From: Caulobacter sp. NIBR1757
Lineage (GTDB): Bacteria > Pseudomonadota > Alphaproteobacteria > Caulobacterales > Caulobacteraceae
Reading direction: 5' to 3'
Assembly (NCBI RefSeq): GCF_027912495.1
Contig: NZ_CP115463.1
Coordinates: 992,001-1,056,000 of the forward strand
Length of the DNA stretch: 64,000 bases
This document shows positions 19,599 to 27,737 of the stretch, piece by piece. The position numbers were made by a program, and so were the translations under genes. Below the pieces are notes generated by a model. It searched no databases. It was not told where the DNA came from and saw only the letters and a program-made list of their open reading frames with translations. Numbering within the stretch: position 1 is the stretch's first letter; each line of letters opens with the position of its first letter.

Positions 19599-20810
19599 AT
19601 GGACCTGGATTTCCTGCCCGAGCACGCCGAGTTCCGCAAAGAAGTGCGGTCGTGGATCGAGGATAATTTCCCCAAGGCCATCCGCGACAAGCAGGCCACC
19701 GGCGAGCACCTGAACAAGGAAGAGATCCTGTCCTGGCACAAGATTCTCTACAAGAAGGGCTGGCTGACCCCCTCGTGGCCGGTCGAACATGGCGGCACCG
19801 GCTGGGACGCCGTGCGCAAGTATATCTTCAGCGAGGAACTGGCCCGCGCCAACACCACCGGGCCGTCGTTTGGCCTCGGGATGATCGGGCCGGTGCTCTA
19901 CACCTTCGGAACCCCGGACCAGAAAGAGAACCTGCTGAAGCCCACCCTGGCCGGCGATATCTGGTGGTGCCAGGGCTACAGCGAGCCCGGCGCCGGCTCC
20001 GACCTCGCGGGCCTGTCGACCAAGGCAGAGCGCTTCACCGGCGAGGACGGCAAGGAATACTACAAGGTCAACGGCCAGAAGACCTGGACCACGCAGGGCC
20101 ACTTTGCAGACTGGGGCTTCTTCCTGGTCCGCACCGATCCTGACGCCAAGAAGCAGGAAGGAATCACCTTCCTGCTCATCGACATGAAGACCCCGGGCAT
20201 CACCGTGCGGCCGATCATCACCATCGACGGCGGCCACGAGGTCAACGACACCTTCCTGGAAGACGTCATCGTGCCCGTGGAGAATCGCATCGGCGAGGAG
20301 AACAAGGGCTGGACGGTCGCCAAATACCTGCTCGGCCACGAACGCACCGGCATCGCCGGCGTGGCGCGCTCCAAGCGCGGCATCGAACGCCTGCGCGAAG
20401 TGGCCGGCAACCAGCTGGCCGACGACGGCAAGCCGCTGATCAACGACCCCGATTTCCGCCGCAAGGTCGCCGAGCTGGAAGTCGACCTGCAGGCGCTTGA
20501 GTACACCGAGCTGCGCACGCTTGCCGGCGAGAGCAGCGGCAAGGGCCCCGGCCCGGAAGCGTCGCTGCTGAAGGTCAAGGGCACCGAGGTCGGCCAGCGG
20601 CTGACCGAACTGACCCTGGAGGCCGCCGATCACTATGGCGCGCCCTATTTCCGCGGCTTCCCGAAGGAGGGTGGCAACGCCCTGCCGATCGGTCCCGACT
20701 TCGCCTTCAAGGCTGGGCCCGGCTACTTCAACATGCGCAAGACCTCGATCTTCGGCGGCTCCAACGAGATCCAGCGCAACATCATGGCCAAGGCCGTGCT
20801 GGGGCTATAG
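19599..20810 (+). CDS. acyl-CoA dehydrogenase
   Basis: A 403-residue FAD-dependent acyl-CoA dehydrogenase, catalysing the first oxidation of beta-oxidation and passing electrons to ETF. Family motifs are QGYSEPGAGSDLAG and the C-terminal FGGSNEIQRNIMAK. The start follows AGGGAG. Its divergent neighbour encodes the next two steps of the cycle, so the pair forms a near-complete spiral. Chain-length preference is not visible. Confidence 0.93.
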   Translation: MDLDFLPEHAEFRKEVRSWIEDNFPKAIRDKQATGEHLNKEEILSWHKILYKKGWLTPSWPVEHGGTGWDAVRKYIFSEELARANTTGPSFGLGMIGPVLYTFGTPDQKENLLKPTLAGDIWWCQGYSEPGAGSDLAGLSTKAERFTGEDGKEYYKVNGQKTWTTQGHFADWGFFLVRTDPDAKKQEGITFLLIDMKTPGITVRPIITIDGGHEVNDTFLEDVIVPVENRIGEENKGWTVAKYLLGHERTGIAGVARSKRGIERLREVAGNQLADDGKPLINDPDFRRKVAELEVDLQALEYTELRTLAGESSGKGPGPEASLLKVKGTEVGQRLTELTLEAADHYGAPYFRGFPKEGGNALPIGPDFAFKAGPGYFNMRKTSIFGGSNEIQRNIMAKAVLGL

Positions 20811-20848
20811 CGGCCAGAACTCGCTCCGGGTAAATCCGGAGTAGTGCG

Positions 20849-20879
20849 GCGGAGTTGAACACAGTCAGGTTGACTCCGC
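20849..20879 (+). other. stem-loop between acyl-CoA dehydrogenase and LuxR-type gene
   Basis: Perfect arms GCGGAGT (20849-20855) and ACTCCGC (20873-20879) with a 17-base loop that extends the pairing partly (GAAC/GTTG). No T-run follows, so it may be an attenuating or operator structure rather than a terminator. Confidence 0.3.
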
Positions 20880-20913
20880 TGGCATTGCCCGCTGCTTGTG
20901 ACAGTCTCCACCT

Positions 20914-21624
20914 ATGGGGGAGACTTCCGGAGATTCCCGGACGGGGTTCGAGTTCCTGACGCCGCGTGAGCGCGAGTGTCTGCGGCTGGTTGCGCGCCAT
21001 CACCAGTCCAAGGAAATCGCCCGCCTCCTGAACATTTCCAAGAGCACGGTCGACAAGCATATCGACCGGGCCCGCGAGCGGATCGGCGCCACCGATCGCC
21101 GCGCCGCGGCCCTGGCTCTCGTCGCGCACGAAAACGACCTGGGTATCGAATACCCACCTGATCCAAACCCCATACCCAAGGCCCCCGCCTCCCGGTCAGT
21201 TGAGCCTCAGTTCAACGCCGACCCCGAGGCCTTCCGTGACCGCTTCAACGACCGCTCCGCCGACTTCCAGCCCAGTCTTCCTGGTCAGCTGGACGGCGCT
21301 GGAATCGGGCCTGAGCCTGCTGGCCAGCCCGGACCGGTCGGGTCAGATCTCGACCATCATTTCGGCGCTGCGGCGGCTTCAGCCGTCGCTGCCGCCGGAG
21401 AAGCTGCTGGTGCAGATTCTCAGCGCCACGGCATGGTTGACCGCGGACGAAGCCTCCTTTTCGGAGGAGACGGTCATGAGCTGACAGCACTGCAGATGCT
21501 GACGCGGATCGCGCTCATCGCGATCGTCGGCAGCCTACTGCTGGGGGGAGTTCTGATGGGGGCCCAGGAGGTCACCCTTCTTATCCAGCGCATCGTCGAC
21601 GGGGTCGTGCCGCCCCGCGGCTGA
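20914..21624 (+). CDS. LuxR-type HTH protein with C-terminal membrane helix; possible internal frame switch
   Basis: Read straight through, 236 residues. Residues 14-72 are a LuxR/FixJ-type helix-turn-helix (FLTPRERECLRLVARHHQSKEIA ... STVDKHIDRAR, given in parts), placed at the N-terminus rather than after a receiver. The C-terminus has one clear membrane helix (LIAIVGSLLLGGVLMGA). The middle, about 21235-21480, has low GC at third positions in this frame and a Gly/Ala/Pro-rich product. The +1 frame over the same bases has strong coding bias and a helical product (FLVSWTALESGLSLL, LLVQILSATAWL) ending at a TGA at 21484. So either two compensating shifts or an overlapping gene is present. No signal partner is visible. 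Confidence 0.6.
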   Translation: MGETSGDSRTGFEFLTPRERECLRLVARHHQSKEIARLLNISKSTVDKHIDRARERIGATDRRAAALALVAHENDLGIEYPPDPNPIPKAPASRSVEPQFNADPEAFRDRFNDRSADFQPSLPGQLDGAGIGPEPAGQPGPVGSDLDHHFGAAAASAVAAAGEAAGADSQRHGMVDRGRSLLFGGDGHELTALQMLTRIALIAIVGSLLLGGVLMGAQEVTLLIQRIVDGVVPPRG

Positions 21625-21693
21625 AAATTTCTCGAACAATCCAATCGACCACATCGCGCCGGCCATCGGTCCGCGCGACCGGAGACTTACGTC

Positions 21694-22068
21694 ATGAAAC
21701 GCAAGATTGTCGCCCACAAGGTCGCCGACCAGCTGTTCGTCGCCGAACTGGCCATCGACCGCGCGCTTAGCGAAACCGCCCGCCTGACCAGCATGCTCAG
21801 CGACGCCCGCGTCGAGGCCGGCCTGTCGGCCGTGGTCGGCCAGTCGGTGATGGACCGCACCTGCGCCTCCATCGTCATGCTGGCCAACGGCCGCCGCGAA
21901 CTGGTCGAAGCCCATGGCCACCTGTCCGACGTCAAGAACCAGATCGGGCTGCGCGCCGTCGCCATCGGCGGCATGGACAAGCCCGAGGAGAACGCTCCGC
22001 CGCCGAGCGGCGAACTGGACCAGCAGCCTGCCGAGCGGCGCGCCTCCCGCCTTCGCCGGGTGGTCTGA
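21694..22068 (+). CDS. small conserved-type helical protein, unknown function
   Basis: A 124-residue protein that I do not recognise. It is alpha-helical and Ala-rich with no signal peptide or membrane segment (KIVAHKVADQLFVAEL at the start), and ends in a Pro/Glu/Arg-rich tail. Start at ATG 21694 follows a purine-rich GGAG. Good codon bias supports expression. It lies 69 bases after the LuxR-type gene and may share its transcript. Confidence 0.65.
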   Translation: MKRKIVAHKVADQLFVAELAIDRALSETARLTSMLSDARVEAGLSAVVGQSVMDRTCASIVMLANGRRELVEAHGHLSDVKNQIGLRAVAIGGMDKPEENAPPPSGELDQQPAERRASRLRRVV

Positions 22069-22136
22069 GGGCCGCCGCTTGCATCCCGGGCCGCTTGGCC
22101 CAGACTGGCGGGGATTCGAAGCTTCGGACCCCCGCC

Positions 22137-22544
22137 ATGCCCACGGTTCCCGCCCTCGTCGGCTTCATCGTCATGGCCGCCGTCTGCCTGTACGCCCTCC
22201 TGCGGGGCGGCAGGCCCGAGAAGACCGCCGGCGTCGTCATCGCCGTCGCCTGGGCCGCCAGCGCCCTGCTGCAGGACCGCATCAACATCCTCTCGCCGCA
22301 ATGGGCCGTCGCCTGGCTCGATGTCGTGCTGTTCATGGTCTTCCTGGGCATGACCCTGCGCTGGCGGCGCGGCTGGCTGATCTTCGCCAGCGCCACCCAG
22401 CTGCTGACCGCCGCCACCCACTTCACCCAGCTTCTCGACCCGCGACTTTTCGCCCTGGCGGTCATCACCGCCTATTATGTCTGGAGCTATGCTACGCTGA
22501 TTGCCTTGGCGTGGGGGACGCACCTGGTCGCACGGCGGCAATAA
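22137..22544 (+). CDS. small integral membrane protein, unknown function
   Basis: A 135-residue protein with about four membrane helices (starting VPALVGFIVMAAVCLYALL, shown in part) and short Arg-rich loops. ATG 22137 is preferred, since the upstream in-frame extension is charged and weakly coding. I do not recognise the family. It is followed by the XRE regulator gene on the same strand. Confidence 0.65.
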   Translation: MPTVPALVGFIVMAAVCLYALLRGGRPEKTAGVVIAVAWAASALLQDRINILSPQWAVAWLDVVLFMVFLGMTLRWRRGWLIFASATQLLTAATHFTQLLDPRLFALAVITAYYVWSYATLIALAWGTHLVARRQ

Positions 22545-22557
22545 AGGCGAAACCTCC

Positions 22558-22571
22558 GTCGGATATCCGAC
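22558..22571. promoter_or_regulatory. palindromic operator upstream of the XRE regulator
   Basis: The perfect 14-base palindrome GTCGGATATCCGAC ends 36 bases before the regulator start. A sister site GTCGG-CTAT-CCGAC lies at 29759-29772 upstream of the adenine deaminase gene. The position suggests autoregulation by the XRE protein; that is inference. Confidence 0.5.
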
Positions 22572-22607
22572 TTGAAACTTTCGTTTCAGTCGTGTTGGAG
22601 AGTGACC

Positions 22608-23003
22608 ATGCCCCCCGATGGTCCCGCCGAAGTTGATCTGCATGTCGGCCGCAGAATCCGGCAGCGCCGCAAGGCGCTGGGAGTCACCCAGGAACAGCTG
22701 GCCGACAGCCTCGGCCTGACGTTCCAACAGGTCCAGAAGTACGAGCGCGGGGCCAACCGCGTTTCGGCCTCCAAGCTCTACCAGATCGCCGCCACCCTGC
22801 AGACGCCGGTGGCCTACTTCTTCGAGGGTCTCAGCAATCCAGAGGAACAATCGACGGTCGGCGAGACCGGTTTCGATCGCGCCATCAACGAATTCCTGAT
22901 GAGCCCCGAAGGCCTGGAGATCGCCTCGCTGTTCGTCCGCATCGACAAGCCGGGTCTGCGCCGCCAGATGGTTCACCTGATGCGGGCCATCGTCGAAGAG
23001 TAG
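22608..23003 (+). CDS. XRE-family helix-turn-helix regulator
   Basis: A 131-residue cytoplasmic regulator starting at ATG 22608. Residues about 11-66 are a Cro/CI-type helix-turn-helix (GVTQEQLADSLGLTFQQVQKYE, shown here as GVTQEQLADS and LTFQQVQKYERG), a pattern common in alphaproteobacterial regulators of the PraR/PhrR type. The C-terminal half (FDRAINEFLMSPEG) is a short helical domain. A perfect palindrome lies just upstream. Ligand and regulon unknown. Confidence 0.88.
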   Translation: MPPDGPAEVDLHVGRRIRQRRKALGVTQEQLADSLGLTFQQVQKYERGANRVSASKLYQIAATLQTPVAYFFEGLSNPEEQSTVGETGFDRAINEFLMSPEGLEIASLFVRIDKPGLRRQMVHLMRAIVEE

Positions 23004-23010
23004 AGCTGCC

Positions 23011-23203
23011 CTCATCCTCCCACGCGAAGCGGGGGAGGGGGACCGCCGGCGAAGCCGGTGGTGGAGGGGGCGAGGGCCGTGCGCCGCGCCTGAAGCCCTT
23101 CACTCAGGCCCTTCTTCGAAACTGCAACCGCCCGCTCGCCGTCACTCGCCCCCTCCACCACGCTTCGCACGGTCCCCCTCCCCCGTAAACGGGTGAGGAT
23201 GAA
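23011..23203. repeat. REPIN-like inverted repeat, family B
   Basis: Inverted modules: left CTCATCCTCCC ... GGGGGAGGGGGACC with GTGGTGGAGGGGGCGAGG, right CGCCCCCTCCACCA ... GGTCCCCCTCCCCC and GTGAGGATGA. It fills the gap after the XRE gene. The second family-B copy is at 42207-42380. Confidence 0.8.
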
Positions 23204-23278
23204 GGCTTCCCACCCGCCTGCTCTACCTCCTAAGCTGCGTCCCGACGCCGGCCGCCATGAGCCGGGATGGGAGGCCTG

Positions 23279-24316
23279 GTGACTGTAACGACCCGCCGAT
23301 GGGTGCTGGCCCGCCATGTGCGCGGCGCCCCCGCGCCCGAAGACTTCCGTCTGGAGACGGCTGAACTTCCCGATCTCGCCGAAGGCCAGTTCCGGGCCCG
23401 CACCATCCTGGCCTCGGTCGATCCGGGCATGCGCTCGCGCCTGTCGGGCGGCGACAGCTATGCCGGGGCGATGAAGATCGGCGAGGGCATCGACGGTTTC
23501 GCGGTCGCCCAGGTCGAAGAGAGCAACAACCCCAATTTCGCCCCGGGCGACGTCATCGCCGCCGGCGGCGGCTGGCGCGAGCACCTGGTCTCCGACGGGC
23601 GCGGGGTCATCCAGAAGATCCCGGCCGAATGGAAGCCGAAGGGGGTGCCGCTCGGCGCCTGGATCGGCGTGCTGGGCGTGCCGGGCATGACCGCCTGGTT
23701 CGGCATGCATCGCCTCGGCCAGGCCAAGGAAGGTGAGACACTGCTTGTCACCTCCGCCGCCGGCCCGGTCGGGGCCACGGCCGGCCAGATCGGCAAGAAG
23801 CTCGGCCTGCGGGTCGTCGGTATCGCCGGCGGTCCGAGGAAATGCGCCTGGCTGAAGGACGAGGCCGGGTTCGCCGAGGTCATCGACTACAAGGCCGTCC
23901 CCGATCTGACGGCGGCCATCGCCGCCGCCTGTCCCAAGGGCGTCGACATCCTGTTCGACAACGTCGGCAACGAGAGCATCGACCGGGTGCTGCCGATGAT
24001 GCGTCTGCGCGGCCGCGTCGTCGTCTCCGGCCAGGTCGCCGACTACAATGTCGAGGCCGCCGACCGGGTGGGCATCAGGAACACCAGCGTCTTCATCACC
24101 CACCGCGTGCGCATGGAAGGCCTGGTGGTGTTCGACGACCTGCGCGGCTTCCCCGAAGTCCAGGCGACCATGGCCGGCTGGATCGCCGACGGCTCGCTGA
24201 AGATCGCCATCGAGGAGTTCGATGGCCTGGAATCCCTACCCGAGGCCTTCTGCGGCCTGTTCCGCGGCGAGAACTTCGGCCGCCGTCTCGCCCGCCTCGC
24301 CCCGGATCCCCAATGA
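23279..24316 (+). CDS. zinc-free MDR NADP-dependent oxidoreductase (CurA / leukotriene B4 dehydrogenase type)
   Basis: A 345-residue MDR enzyme of the CurA/LTB4-dehydrogenase branch that reduces alpha,beta-unsaturated ketones with NADPH. It has the branch-typical SVDPGMRSRL, GVPGMTAWFG and the cofactor motif VTSAAGPVGATAGQ. I choose GTG 23279 because GGGAGG lies 6 bases before it; ATG 23267 would add four residues. Its stop overlaps the start of the enoyl-CoA hydratase gene (ATGA), so the two enzymes are coupled and may act on the same enoyl substrate. Confidence 0.88.
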   Translation: MTVTTRRWVLARHVRGAPAPEDFRLETAELPDLAEGQFRARTILASVDPGMRSRLSGGDSYAGAMKIGEGIDGFAVAQVEESNNPNFAPGDVIAAGGGWREHLVSDGRGVIQKIPAEWKPKGVPLGAWIGVLGVPGMTAWFGMHRLGQAKEGETLLVTSAAGPVGATAGQIGKKLGLRVVGIAGGPRKCAWLKDEAGFAEVIDYKAVPDLTAAIAAACPKGVDILFDNVGNESIDRVLPMMRLRGRVVVSGQVADYNVEAADRVGIRNTSVFITHRVRMEGLVVFDDLRGFPEVQATMAGWIADGSLKIAIEEFDGLESLPEAFCGLFRGENFGRRLARLAPDPQ

Positions 24317-25113
24317 CCCACGCGCTTCTCCAGAACTACACGCGCTTCCGCTTCGACCGCGACGGCCGCATTCTGACGGTGACCATCACCGGCAATGCGG
24401 TGAACGCCGTTGACGCCGCCATGCATGACGAGCTGGCCCGGCTGTTCATCGAGCTGCAGGCCGATGAGGACAGCGACCTGATCATCCTGACCGGCCAGGG
24501 CCGCGCGTTCTGCGCCGGCGGCGACTTCGACTGGTTCGACGAGCAGATCAAACGTCCCGCCGCCTTCCGCGCCATCGCCCATGACGCCAAGCGCATCGTC
24601 GCCACCCTGCTCGATATGGAAAAGCCGATCATCTGCCGGCTGAACGGGGCGGCGGCGGGCCTGGGCGCGACCATCGCCCTGCTCTGTGACGTCATCATCG
24701 CCGACGAGACGGCCAAGATCGGCGATCCCCATGTCAAGGTCGGGCTGGTGGCCGGCGACGGCGGGGCGGTGATCTGGCCGCAGCTGATCGGCTTCGCGCG
24801 GGCCAAGGAACTCCTGCTGACCGGCGAACTGCTGCGCGCCGACGAGGCCGCCCGCATGGGGCTGATCAACTACGCCGTCCCGGCCGAGGCGCTCGACGCC
24901 AAGGTGGCGGACATCGTCGGCAAGATCCTCGCCAACCCGCGCTGGGCCGTGCGCTGGACCAAGACGGTGGCCAACATCGCGCTGAAGCAGCTTGCTGTCA
25001 GCACCAGCGACGCCGCCGTCGCCTACGAGATGCTGTCCAACATGACCGCCGACCGCGCTGAGGCCGTCAACGCCTTCCGCGAGCGGCGGGCGCCGAATTT
25101 GACGGGGGAATGA
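24313..25113 (+). CDS. enoyl-CoA hydratase/isomerase family protein
   Basis: A 266-residue crotonase-fold protein, coupled by ATGA overlap to the upstream reductase gene. It has the oxyanion-hole segments GRAFCAGGDFDWF and NGAAAGLGATIALLCD. The usual catalytic glutamate region reads DPHVKVGLVAGDGG, where the first of the two canonical glutamates appears to be replaced (DPHVKVG), so isomerase, hydrolase or other crotonase chemistry is possible. Context points to acyl-CoA degradation. Confidence 0.88.
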   Translation: MTHALLQNYTRFRFDRDGRILTVTITGNAVNAVDAAMHDELARLFIELQADEDSDLIILTGQGRAFCAGGDFDWFDEQIKRPAAFRAIAHDAKRIVATLLDMEKPIICRLNGAAAGLGATIALLCDVIIADETAKIGDPHVKVGLVAGDGGAVIWPQLIGFARAKELLLTGELLRADEAARMGLINYAVPAEALDAKVADIVGKILANPRWAVRWTKTVANIALKQLAVSTSDAAVAYEMLSNMTADRAEAVNAFRERRAPNLTGE

Positions 25114-25128
25114 TGATCAACCACCGTT

Positions 25129-25283
25129 CCTTCTCCCGCTTGTCGGGAGAAGGTGGCCCCCGAAGGGGGTCGGATGAGGGCAGCGCCGTCGCTGGCCGAT
25201 TGCTCTCAGCTAACCTGCATGGGCCGGTGCTGCCCTCATCCGTCGGCTTCGCCGCCACCTTCTCCCGACAAGCGGGAGAAGGA
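25129..25283. repeat. REPIN-like inverted repeat, family A
   Basis: Same modules as 17243-17425, with arms CCTTCTCCCGCTTGTCGGGA and the inverse at the right end. The right-end hairpin ends 2 bases before the GTG start of the next gene, so its GGGAGAAGG forms that gene's ribosome-binding region. Confidence 0.85.
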
Positions 25284-25285
25284 TC

Positions 25286-26443
25286 GTGAGCATCGAACCC
25301 GACCACGTCCGCCAACTTCGGTCTCAGCTGCAGCGCTTCGTCGCCGACAAGGCCCCGCGCGAAAAGCGCCGCGAGTGGGACCGCACCCATACCTTCCCGC
25401 GCGACCTCTATGCCGAACTGGCCGCCATGGGGCTCTGCGGCCTGACCGTGCCGGAGGAATACGGCGGCTCCGGCCCCGATATCCTCGCCGCCGTCGCCGC
25501 CATCGAGGAGCTATGCCGGGCGGGGTCTTTCCTGGCCGGGCCCTTCATCCAGTGCGCCTTCTACGGGGGCATGAACATCCTCGAGAACGGCTCGACCGTC
25601 CAGAAGGCGGACCTCCTCCCGCGCCTGGCCAAAGGCGAGTTGATCTTCGCCTATGGCCTCTCCGAGCCCGATGTCGGCGGCGACCTCTCGGCGGTGACCA
25701 CCCGGGCCCGCCGCGAGGAGGGCGAGATCGTCATCGACGGGGCCAAGCGCTGGTGCACCGGCGCCGATTTTTCCGACTACATCTACTGCCTGGTCCGCTC
25801 CGACCCCGAGGCGCCGGCCCGTCAGGGGCTGAGTTTCGTGCTGATCCCGACCAAGGCGCCGGGGGTGACCATCACCCCCATCGACCATGTGAACCTGCGC
25901 TACACCCTCTCCTCGGACGTCCACTTCGACGGGGTGCGCCTGCCCGCCTCGGCCATCGTCGGCGGCGAGGAGAAGTGGAATCGCGGCTGGAGCATGCTGG
26001 CCGGCCGGGCCCTGGATATCGAGAAGCTGGAGATCAGCGCCTGCGCCTTCGGCCTGGCCCAGGCGGCGCTGGAGGAGGCCTGGGACTACGCCCAGACCCG
26101 CGAGCAGTTCGGCAAGGTCATCAGCGGCCACCAGGCGGTGCGACACGCCCTGGTCGATGCGAAGACCAAGCTCGAGGCTTGTCGCCTGGTGCTCGATCAC
26201 GCCGCCAATCTTGCCAACGAGGGCAAGCCCTGCGCCGCCGAAACCAGCATGGCCAAGCTGTTCATCGGCGAGACCGTCGTCGAGATCGCCCTGGCCTGCC
26301 AGAAGGTCATGGGGGCCTACGCCCTGAGCGCCGACTACGACATCGAACGCAATGTCCGCGACCTGCTGTCCATGCCCATCGTCGGTGGCAGCTCCAACAT
26401 GCAACGCAACAACCTCGCCGCCCTCTGGCGGCTGAAGGGGTGA
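25286..26443 (+). CDS. acyl-CoA dehydrogenase
   Basis: A 385-residue acyl-CoA dehydrogenase starting at GTG 25286, whose Shine-Dalgarno (GGAGAAGG) is the terminal hairpin of a REPIN-like repeat. Motifs: YGLSEPDVGGDLSA in the middle domain, REQFGKVISGHQAV before the helical C-terminal domain, and GGSSNMQRNNLA near the end. It is followed 2 bases later by a second acyl-CoA-dehydrogenase-like gene. Substrate unknown; likely part of the same acyl-CoA degradation block as the preceding reductase and hydratase. Confidence 0.92.
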   Translation: MSIEPDHVRQLRSQLQRFVADKAPREKRREWDRTHTFPRDLYAELAAMGLCGLTVPEEYGGSGPDILAAVAAIEELCRAGSFLAGPFIQCAFYGGMNILENGSTVQKADLLPRLAKGELIFAYGLSEPDVGGDLSAVTTRARREEGEIVIDGAKRWCTGADFSDYIYCLVRSDPEAPARQGLSFVLIPTKAPGVTITPIDHVNLRYTLSSDVHFDGVRLPASAIVGGEEKWNRGWSMLAGRALDIEKLEISACAFGLAQAALEEAWDYAQTREQFGKVISGHQAVRHALVDAKTKLEACRLVLDHAANLANEGKPCAAETSMAKLFIGETVVEIALACQKVMGAYALSADYDIERNVRDLLSMPIVGGSSNMQRNNLAALWRLKG

Positions 26444-26445
26444 CC

Positions 26446-27594
26446 ATGGACCCCATTGCCCTCGCCGAAGGTCTGCGCGACCAGGTTCGTCCCCGCGCCG
26501 ACGAGATCGAGCAGGCCCGCCGTTTTCCGCCGGATCTTGCCCAGGCGCTCAGCGGTTCGGGCCTGCTGCGCATGCTGGTCCCGGCTGACCTCGGCGGACT
26601 GCAGTCCGACCCCTTCACCGTCGCCCGGGCGATCGAGACCCTGGCCGAGGGCGACGCCTCCTCCGGCTGGTGCCTGATGATCGCCGCCACCACGGCGATG
26701 ATGTCGGCCCGCCTCAGCCCCGAGCATGCCAAGGAAGTGTTCGGCGATCCGAACACCCTGGCGGCCGGCGTCTTCGCCCCCATGGGCCGGGCCATCGACG
26801 CGGGCGATCATTGGCGGGTTTCGGGCCGATGGAAGTGGGGCAGTGGGTCGCAGAATGCCCAGTGGGTGGCCGGCGGCGCGGTGCTGATGGGGGAGGGCGG
26901 TCCTCAGCTCGACGAGGGCGGCGAGCCCCTGCACCGGATGATGCTGTTTCCGGCCGATCAGGTCGAGTTCATCGACACCTGGCGCACTTCCGGCCTCTGC
27001 GGCACCGGCAGCCTCGACTTCGCGGTCAAGGATGTCCTCGTCCCCAAGGGCCGTTCGGTCGCCCTGCATTCGGATCCGCCGCTGGCCGGCGCGGCGGTCT
27101 TCCGCTTTCCGGCCTTCTGCATGCTGGCCATGGGCATCGCCGCCGTGGCGATCGGCAACGCCCGCGGCGCCCTGGCCGACTTCGCCGCCATTGCGCAGTC
27201 GAGCACCAGCCAGGGCTCCCGCCGCACCCTGGCCGAACGCAATGTCGTGCAGTCGGAGTTCGCCCAGGTCAGCGGCCTGGTCGAGGCCGCCCGGGCCCGC
27301 TACTTCGAGACCATCGCCACCCTCTGGCGGGCCGTCCAGACCGGCGGTCCGATCCCGATCACCGACCGAGCCAACCTGCGCCTGGCCTGCGCCCACGCCG
27401 CCCAGGCCTGCGCCGAGGCGACCCGCCGGGTCTATGACCTGGGCGGCGGGGCGGCGGTCTTCCTGGACAGCCCGCTGCAACGGCGGTTCCGCGACGCCCA
27501 TGTGATGACCCACCACATCATGGTCGCCCCGTCGGTGTTCGAGCTGGCCGGCCGGGTGCTGCTTGGCCTGCCGACCCGCGACGCCCTGCTGTAG
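26446..27594 (+). CDS. acyl-CoA-dehydrogenase-like flavoprotein of the HsaA/DszC monooxygenase type
   Basis: A 382-residue protein with the acyl-CoA dehydrogenase fold but the features of the flavin-dependent monooxygenase branch (Acyl-CoA_dh_2): GRWKWGSGSQNAQW, DTWRTSGLCGTGS and the C-terminal RRFRDAHVMTHHIM. Members such as HsaA or DszC hydroxylate or sulfoxidise substrates using FMNH2 from a separate reductase; other members are plain dehydrogenases. Starts 2 bases after the previous stop, so co-transcribed. No flavin reductase is adjacent, which leaves the oxygenase role open. Confidence 0.82.
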   Translation: MDPIALAEGLRDQVRPRADEIEQARRFPPDLAQALSGSGLLRMLVPADLGGLQSDPFTVARAIETLAEGDASSGWCLMIAATTAMMSARLSPEHAKEVFGDPNTLAAGVFAPMGRAIDAGDHWRVSGRWKWGSGSQNAQWVAGGAVLMGEGGPQLDEGGEPLHRMMLFPADQVEFIDTWRTSGLCGTGSLDFAVKDVLVPKGRSVALHSDPPLAGAAVFRFPAFCMLAMGIAAVAIGNARGALADFAAIAQSSTSQGSRRTLAERNVVQSEFAQVSGLVEAARARYFETIATLWRAVQTGGPIPITDRANLRLACAHAAQACAEATRRVYDLGGGAAVFLDSPLQRRFRDAHVMTHHIMVAPSVFELAGRVLLGLPTRDALL

Positions 27595-27737
27595 TCCTGG
27601 GATCACGCTGTTCGCCCCATTTCAGGGGGGCGGCAACCGCTTGGTTATCGAGGCGTTTGAAGCCCATCGGACCCCGGGACGGGGAGGTCCGCAGGGGGCG
27701 GCGTCATGCCGCCTGGGAACCGCCTGGAGCAAGACCA

